Shown here: positions 52,601 to 61,600 of the stretch, piece after piece
Layout: every line of letters begins with the position of its first letter
Numbering within the stretch: the first letter of the stretch is position 1
Source: JAWLFY01 sp041685355
GTDB lineage: Bacteria; Planctomycetota; Planctomycetia; Pirellulales; Pirellulaceae
Assembly (NCBI GenBank): GCA_041685355.1
Contig: JAWLFY010000008.1
Coordinates: 1 to 64,000 of the forward strand
DNA length: 64,000 bases
Direction of reading: 5' to 3'
Translations under genes and position numbers: made by a program
Notes under the pieces: generated by a model
Database searches by the model: none
What the model was told of the DNA's origin: nothing
What the model saw: the letters and a program-made list of their open reading frames with translations, nothing else

Positions 52601-55600
52601 GGACTCGGGACTCGCCGCGGCCGGGCTCCGTTGGGGCGACCCTTTCCTGATGGACTTACAGGTATCCGCCCTCAGCGGCGTGATGAAAGGGGTTGTCGGC
52701 GTCACGGCGACGTCCCAGTACACCTTGGTCCCTCGCGTATGGCTCACCGATCCGATTTGGGCCGGCGTCTATTTTTCGCCGGTTAATCCCGTTTGGAACG
52801 TGTTCCAGGAGCCCGGTTCGATCGACACCGACGTGTTGAATTCGGTCGCACTGGCGACCTCGCTAGCACCGATTTACCTGCCGCAGATCTATGTCACGCC
52901 GTTTGACGCCGTGATGCGCGGGGTATCGGTCAATAACGCTGGGCAGGTGCTTTTCTCTTCGCAAACTAACAACGCGGAAATCGACGCCGGTCTTCAGCTG
53001 GTCACCTACGGTCACGATGGCAAACCGTACAAGAACGCGCCGATATCGCGTCCGATCCCCGCTCCGCGTCTGGCGGATTCCGGCGACGGCGTGTTCGTCG
53101 ACGACGGTGCGTTGATGTCGGTGACTTTCGACGGCGAGATTCGCGATCTCGGCTTGCAAAGCATTGCGGAAACGGCCGCGATTAGCGACTCGGGGGTCAT
53201 CGCGGCGGCCGCGGACGGTCCGGCCGGGCGTGGAATCTATGTCGTTGACCCGGCGTCGGGTCATTGGCGGAAGGTCGTCGGTGAATCGGGCGACGGTTCG
53301 CTCGACCCGAACGAGGTCGACGTGGACGGGGAAGACGTCGGCGGCGTCTATCGGTTGCTCGACGGCCCGATCGGGATCAACGGTCCCAGCACGACCGATG
53401 CGCCTGGAACGCCCTACTTCACCGTCACGTTTATGGCCGCGGACTCGGAGGGAAACGAGGGGCTTCACTCGGCCCGCTTTCTCCCAACGACGATCGACGG
53501 ATCGATCATGGAAACGGCCAACTTTCTGGGGCATAGCAAGATCGTCGATCTGGGAGAGATCCTTCCCGGCGTCGGTGTGGTCGAAGAGATCGCGGCCGCT
53601 GACATGATCAACCATTCCGGCCAAATCGTTTTTTGGGCCGGGGGTGCCGACGGGGAGAAACTGGTGCGGGCAACTCCACCGATTCACGCCCGCGGTGAGG
53701 TGATCTACGCGTTCGAGAACCGCCCGATCGAAGAGAACGAGACGCTCCGTCGTGACCGCGGGGCCGCCGTCGCTTCGTTCATCGCGGGAGATCCGCTCGC
53801 GACCTCCGATCAGTTTGTCGCCACGATTGACTTCGGCGACGGTCACCATGGCGAGGGGACCGTGCGACCCAAGATCGCGATCACCGACGCCGAGACGACG
53901 GTGCCGCTCACGTTCGAGGTGGTCGCCGACCACACCTACCGCCGCGAGGGTCCCTACGCGGTGACCGTCCATGTGACCGATACCAAGAACGAAAGCGGGG
54001 GCGTCGCGGTGTCGCTCGTGAACGTCGTCGACGTGGTGAGCGAAGAAGAGATCGCACGGTTGTCGCTGGAAGACGCCGGAGGACGCACGACGCCACCCGA
54101 GATCCGAAGCTTTTCTTTCCCCCGGCTCGCGGCATCCGAGCCCGGTGAGGGACCGGGCAACGCGTCGGAGGGAGCCGAACCTTCCGGACCGCCCCGATCG
54201 TTCGGGTTGACCACGGTCGTGCACCTCGACCGAAGTGCGGGAACCTACGAAGTCGCTTCGTTGGGTACTGCCGGCTTCTCATACCGGTTCGCGCTGGAGA
54301 CAGGTGACGGCGAAGGAGTTGGCGAGCCGAGCGTTTCGCAACAGGCTAACGGGTCATCGGTCAACGTTCGACAGGTGATCGCCCGTGGTCAGCTCGATCC
54401 GGTCACCTTCTCGCCTGCGTCGTTCACCGTCGGGTCGTATGAAACGGCGTTTGACGGCGAGTTCGAGGTCAGTTCGGATGCCCGTTCCAGTTCGTCCGCC
54501 GAGGTCTCGGCGACCGAGATCGACGTGACAAGCGAGTTCGTCGATCAGAAACGTTTCGACGGCGAGTCGTTCGAATGGACTTTGACTTCGCAGAAGCGGT
54601 CCGAGTTCAAACAGTCCGGCGAGCGGTTACTCGATGCAAATCTGCAGGATCGACTCGACGGGATGATCGCGGGGACCGGAGGATCGTTGGTCGGCAATTT
54701 TGTGATCATCGGGAACGAGACGACCACCGACGCGCTACGCGAGTTCGGACCGATCGATCGTGAGCACTCCCGGGAACGGATCACAGAAACGTCGAGTCGC
54801 ATCGACCATCGAGGGGGACGTAGCGAGTTTGCCTTTTCGCAGATCACCGAGACCGACACCACGTTCCGCTCCGAAGGGACGGTTTCGGATGACGCCTACG
54901 CCTTGTCAATGACGACCGAGATTCACGCGGTCCTTGCCGAACATCATGAGTCACACGGCTCGCGTGACGTCAGCCGTTCCGGATCGACCAGCACGACCGT
55001 GATCGCGGAAAAGTCCGGATCGACCGGCGGCGACACACCGTTCCATATCCTCTCGACCACGACCCGCGATTCGCTCAACTCACGGATCACGATCGATCAA
55101 GGACGCGTCGAAGATTCCGAAAGTCGCACGCTCGCGGCCTCGAGTTCGACCACCTCCGGTTCGGCACATACGGGGGCGTACCGGTTCGACGAGCAGGGAA
55201 CGACGGAGAGTCGTGTCGAGACCATCACGAGCCAGGGTCCGGTCTCATCGGAGTCGACGGTCCTGCTCGATTCTGAGTCGACGACGTCGCGGTCAGGAAA
55301 CCTGTATCAAGGGAGTTTTCAGGAATCTAGCTTTCGCGTCGACTCGAGCCGATCGGACGAGACCACCGCGAACCGGACGCAAGAGTCGTCGGTTGTCCGC
55401 GACGGGGCAATTCGCGTCGAGTCGGAGAGTGTCGGCAACCGAGTCACCGGTCAGTTTCATACGGAATCGAGAAAGACCACCGATTTGGTGACGACGACGC
55501 AGGTGACGAATCAGACGTCGTTCACCGACCGGCGCGACGAGAGCGAGATCGTCGAGATCTCCGAGCGATCGGGAAACGTGAAGTCGGGATCGTTCGAGTT

Positions 55601-58600
55601 TGCCGGTTCCCGTTTTCAGTCGACCGACGTGGAAGTCGCGACGGAGAACGGATCGCTCGTTGAGAACCAGGCAGAGTCGGGCGAGACCGTTTCGACGTGG
55701 GAGGGAAACGGAGACGCGCGAACCGGGCGGGTTGACCGGGAACAGACAACGGAGACGTCGATTCGGCGCACGAGTACGTCGACCAACCAAACGCGGGTCA
55801 CGACGACCGAACAAGACGAGAACGTAACGACTCGCACGACGTCGGCCATGAATCGCCTTTCGGGCGACTTCACGCATGACATCTCGGAGAGGACGCTCGG
55901 TGAAACGGTGGTCACCGATTCGAACCGCGATCAAGGGTCCATCCGCGAAACGACGTCGAAGTCGACTTCACACACGACCTCGAGTGGAAACTCCGTGGCG
56001 TCCGAATCGACCCACGAGACCGAGCGGGTCGATGAGATCGAAGCGGCTTGGACGGACACGATCCATTCCGAAACGGTCCGGGGCCAGGAGCAGACCCGAA
56101 CGGTTTCGGTGTCGTCAGGATCGGACAATCAGACCACCGGCGAATACGACGAGCGGACCACGGCGCACACGGAGCAAGACGTGCGCCGCATCACACGGAA
56201 CCAAACGCTCGAGTCATTTCAGTCGATTCGGTCGCATGCAGATTTGACGTCGAACGTCGAGGGGAATCGGGTGGCCGGAACCCGGTCCGAAGTGGCCGAG
56301 GCGGAATCGACAACCACGACGCTGTTGACCCGGTTCAACGGCGAAAACCGAGAGGTTCTCGACGATGATCTGGTGGCGTTTCACGACGTTGTTCCGACTG
56401 GCGTCCTGCTCGTTTCCGCCGGTACGGAGATCCCCGTTGACGAGCGACTCGTCTCCAGAAGCGTGGAAAGACGCTCGACGGTGACGTCGGAAACCTTGGA
56501 CACGGTGGCCGGAAGCTATCATTCGGAAGTGGCATCGGACGCGGCGACCGAGTCGGTCTCGGTGCGGAACGACGCCGCAACCGAGGTTCGAACTGCCGCC
56601 GAGATTGAGGAGACTTCTTCAACCGTCGCCTCCGGAAACCGGGTGTCGGGTGAATCCGAAAGCTGGGTTTCCGAGACCAGAATTGGTGAATCGCGATCCG
56701 AGTCGAATCATGGACCGCTTTCCGAATCGGTCCAGTCCGATTCGATCGAGGAGTTGACACGTCTGGAGCAAGGGAATCGCCACAGCGGTCAGTTCGAGGT
56801 GTCAACGCAGCAGAGCGTGTCGGACCGATCCGAAACCGAGGTCACCAACGGTACGCTCCGACGCGTTGAGGTGACAACGTCCGAATCCGAGTCGTCGGCG
56901 ACCGAACAGATCGATCGCGTCTCCGGCGGACGCGAAAAGTCGGAGTCGCGCACGGCCCAGCGACTCGTCGCGTCGTCCATGACGAACCGCTCGCTCGCAA
57001 CCGAAGCCTCGATGGAGGTGCGCACCGCGTCGACGGTCACGATGACGGAGAACTCCGACAGCGGCGAGTACGCCGAAATCAGGACCGCCGAATCGGTGGG
57101 CGAGCGTGAATCGATGACGACAAACGGATCGGAGATTCGCTTGGCCGTCGAAGTCAGCGTCACGACGACGGCGAGCGAAAGTTCGGGCAACCGGGTGACG
57201 GGAACGTTTGTCGGTTCGGAATCGGTGACATCGGTGACGGAATCGCAATCGGAAAGGACGAATCAGACGCTTCGGGAAGTGGACGAGTCCGAGTCGAGTC
57301 TCGCGACCCAGAGCGAAAGGACGGGAAATGCCGTGACGGGCGACTATCACGACGTTTGGACAACCGATTCGTCCACGCGTTCCCAGATAGGGATCGAGAA
57401 TCAAAGTTTGTCAAACCTCGTCACGATCGACTCGGAATCGGAGGCGTCGGGGGCGGTGATGGGAAATCATCTGGACGGTGCGTTCGAGCGATCGGAGAGC
57501 AGCCGGCAAACGGCAACGCGGAACGAGGCTGTCACGAACGGGCCGTTGCAGGGGGCGAGCACCTTTGTCACCACCGCGGAATCCGTTACCGAGACCAGCG
57601 GGAACGTGATCCACGGCGACCAATCAACGAGCGGAAACACTACCGAGGAGGTCGTCGAGTCGGGGACGACGTCGATCGGGCCGGAACAGACAACGGTTCA
57701 GGTTGTCGATCGGAGTGAAGTGACGTTCATGCGTGACGAGAACGTGGTCACCGGCGATTCCCGCGAAGTGAGCCAGATTTCGATCGATTCGGAGCGATCG
57801 ACCGAGGTGACCAATCGCGATCGCGTGTCGAAGAACCGAACCGAATCGACCGCGTCGATCGAAACGGTTCGGACCGGAAATCGCATCGACGGCGAGTTCC
57901 GGCGTGTCGAGTCGACCGAGTCCCAGACCACGTCCGCCGAATCCGAGGTGAACGGTTCGCGATCCGAAGCGATCGAGGCCGCACAGACCGAATCGACCGA
58001 CGTCACCGTGAGCGGCAACGCGATCGTCGGCACCCGAGAGGGGACGCGTCGGGTCGCCACGGCGGGAACGATTCGCCACGAAGTTCGAAACCAGGGAAAG
58101 GATGTCGACGCGGAGATCGAAGAATCGATCGTCCGTGACGAATCGTTCACCGGGAACGCGGTGGACGGGACTTCCGAATCAACGACGTCGACGTTGGGCA
58201 CGCGGATTCGCGAAGAATCGGTTCGGCAGCAGGGATTGATCGGTGAAGCCGTCGAGACGACTTCGTTCACGTCGGAAGCGCGGCGAATCGAGAATACCGT
58301 TTCGGGGGAGTTCGAGGAGACCGTTGAACGGACTCAGGACGCCCGGATCGAGGGGCATGATGTCAACAAATCGCTGGCCGTCGAATACGTCGTCACCGTC
58401 GACGATCAACAAGCCCAGTCGGCGATCGGGAACGTGGTTGTCGGAGGGTATCAGGCCGAGTCGGAGTCGATGTCGAGCGAGCATCGGGTCGAAACGGAAT
58501 CGATCGGACCGCTGATCGTGAACTCGGAGGTCTGGTCAGAGACGATCACCTCGGAAGCGACAACGGGTGATTCGATCGCGGGGACGTCCGATATTCGAGC

Positions 58601-61600
58601 GGTCTTCAGCGAGACGTCCGAGAGGACCCAGGTCGACGAGAACCAGACGTTGCAGGTTTCCGTCACGGAGAACATCACGAACGAAGCGGTGAGCCGACGC
58701 GTCCGTGATGCCTACGAGGGATCCGACGAGCTCACGCGAAACGACGTCCGCATCATCTCACGGCATGAGGAATCGTCGAACCAGGGGCAGCTGGCTGTGA
58801 TTTCTGAACGCCGCGAAGAGGAATCCGTGGCAGATTCGCGCGAGAACCTCGTGACCGGTGCGAGTGAAGTGAACGAGTCGGTTTCGTATTCGGTCGAGCG
58901 AACTTCCACGTCGACGCTGGGCACCGAGTCGGTATGGCGCGAAAAGCAAACGCGTGGCATGGAAACGTCTCGATCCGCCGGTGATCTGATCGAGGGTGAC
59001 TACGAATTGGTGACCGAATCAAAAACGGAGACATCCGAGACGTCACGTTTGGAGAACAACACTCTGCGCGTGATCGGGACATCGGTCATTCATACGGAAC
59101 GGGACGAAACGCAATCCGGAAATCGTCACACCGGAGATTTCGAACGCGTCGCGGCGGCCACAACGGCATTCACCGCGGAAAGCCGGGAAGAGAATCAGCT
59201 GCGGGTCGTCGATTCAGAAGTCGAGGCGACAACGACGACCGTGGAATCCGCGAGCGGGAACGAGATCAGCGGCGTTGTCGCGATGACTCGTGACGACGAA
59301 ACCGAGCGTTCGGCGGAGACGACGGAGACGGCGGAGACGATGGAGACGGCGGAGCGAACGATGCCGTTCTCCTCGAATCGTGTGACGGAATCGGTGCGCA
59401 CCGGGGTTGAGTCGACGGAGGACCGGCTGCTGGGGGACTTTGACCAGACGGTTTCGCGGTCCGCGGACACCGTGTTCGAAGAAACCTACGATTTCCTCGG
59501 GTTGGTCGCGGCTCGCCGATCGACGACGCGGTCGGAATCAGACGTTTCGACGACGGGGAACGTCTATGCCGGGACGTCGGAAGCGACCGGAAGCGAGCAT
59601 TCCGTGACAAGCCGCGAGGCGACCGAAGAGAACCGCGGGGTGTCGACTCATGTGGTTGCGAACGTCACCGAAAGCGTCCGTTCCACTCGGCAGCAGAACG
59701 AGATCACGGGGGACTATGACGAAGTCGAAACGCGGGAGTCGGTTCTCGCCGCCGCCGAGTCGGGAACGAATCGTTCGTTCCGCCTGGACGTTGCCACCGA
59801 CCAGACCACTCACTCGGAGCACACACGCGTTGGCAATATGGTCACCGGCGTTTATCTCGCCACCGAGTCCGTCGAGGCGATCATGTCCGAAAACGAGTCG
59901 ATTGACCACGGAACGGTATCCGAGACTTTCGACCGAAATGTTTTCGTGACGACGATGACGACTCGCATGGGGAACTCGGTTGACGGCGAGTACTCGATTC
60001 AGGTGTCGGGCTCTGAGTCACGTCTGGCATCCGGGATTCATCTCAATCAAACGCTGCGGGTCGAATCGTCCGAGGAATCGGAGTCGGTGACGGAGGTGTC
60101 CGAGTCAGGAAATGACCGGAGTGGTGCTTACGACCGCGACGAGTCGACGCACCGTTCGGTCGAGTCGATTCGCAAGGCGGACAACCGTGGGGTGACGGAA
60201 ACGACGGTTCAATCGCGATCGACCCAGAGCAGCCGGCGACGGATCGGGAATCGGGTTTCGGGCGATTACACCGAGGAATCGACGTCCGCGGGGAGCGAGT
60301 CGACGTCGTCGTCGGAGGTGATAGCGGATCGTACCACGGACCGGACGGATACAGGCAGTTTCACACGCGTCCGGTCGGAGTCGGGGAACGACGTGACGAC
60401 GGCGTGGACGGCCATCGAGAGCGTCGAGGGGCAACGGACGAGCAACGATTTGAGTGTCACGGGTGCCGGACCCGACGACGCGACCGTCGTGCGGACCGAT
60501 TCGTCCACGACGGAGGAATCGGGGAACCGGGCCACAGGCGTTTACGAGCGGGCGACGTCTTCGATCACGACGGTCGAGACGACGGAGGTGGGCCGGCGTG
60601 TCGGGGAGTACGACGTCGCGAGTCGCGTCGTCGTCGCATCGGACGTCCACGAATCGGGCAACGCCGTGGCGGGCGACTATCGGTCCGCATCCGTGCAGAC
60701 CCATGAATCGGAGTCGGATCGATACCGGAAGAAGGCTGGCGAGGGCGGCTTGACCCTCACGGAGCGAACGCGGGTTTCGACAAACTCGAGTGAAGAAGGG
60801 AACGTGATTTCGGGTACGTACGAACGTGTCACGAACTCCATCATGAACGCGGAAGTTGGGCAAACGCTTCGGAGTGGCGACGGACTTCACGACCAGCGAG
60901 TGAGCGAGCAGACGTCGGAGACGGAAAAGTTCGTGGAGACGGGTGACCAGATAGCCGGGACGTTTCGGCGGACGTCGGAGTCGTCTCGTGTGACGAGCTT
61001 GACGCAGTCCGGGACCGTCTCGGGATTTTCGCTTGAGTACGCGTCGGCCGTCGATACGAGCCTCAGTACGGTCACCTTCGGCAATCGAGTCACGGGGATC
61101 GCGAGTCACGAGACCTCCGCCGTCGATGAGTATTTTTTCGATTCCGATCGGGAGCATGGCGACCAGTTCGTCACGCGGACCGAAGGGAGCGGACGCCGGG
61201 TGCGCGCGGTGTCGGTCACCGGCGACACGTTGATCGGCGAAGTCGAGCGAACGACGTCAGGAACCGATTCTTATCGATTGGCACAATCGGGGAGCGATGC
61301 GACGGGCGTGTTTGCGGTCGACTTGACCGGCGAAGAAAGCTACGCCGAATCGGAGAGGACGCTCGGCACTTCGGGCACCTTCGTACGCGTGACGGACGTG
61401 TCCGGGATCGCGACGGGGGAACGATCGGTCGGCGGAGTTGCGAATTCGGTCGTTCACGCGGTGGATCAGGTTGTCACGCAGTCGGGGAGCTACCTCGACG
61501 GCACCGTCGAGATCGAGTTCGTCGGGCCGGGGCGGGACGACGTGTTGGTCGATCCGTTTCGCGGGAGCAACACGGTGTCCGGAACGGCGGGGTGGCTGGA

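Noticed and set aside
55014..61481. CRISPR array
   Set aside because: 138-bp periodicity is coding, copies are diverged at DNA level and there are no conserved short repeats with spacers.
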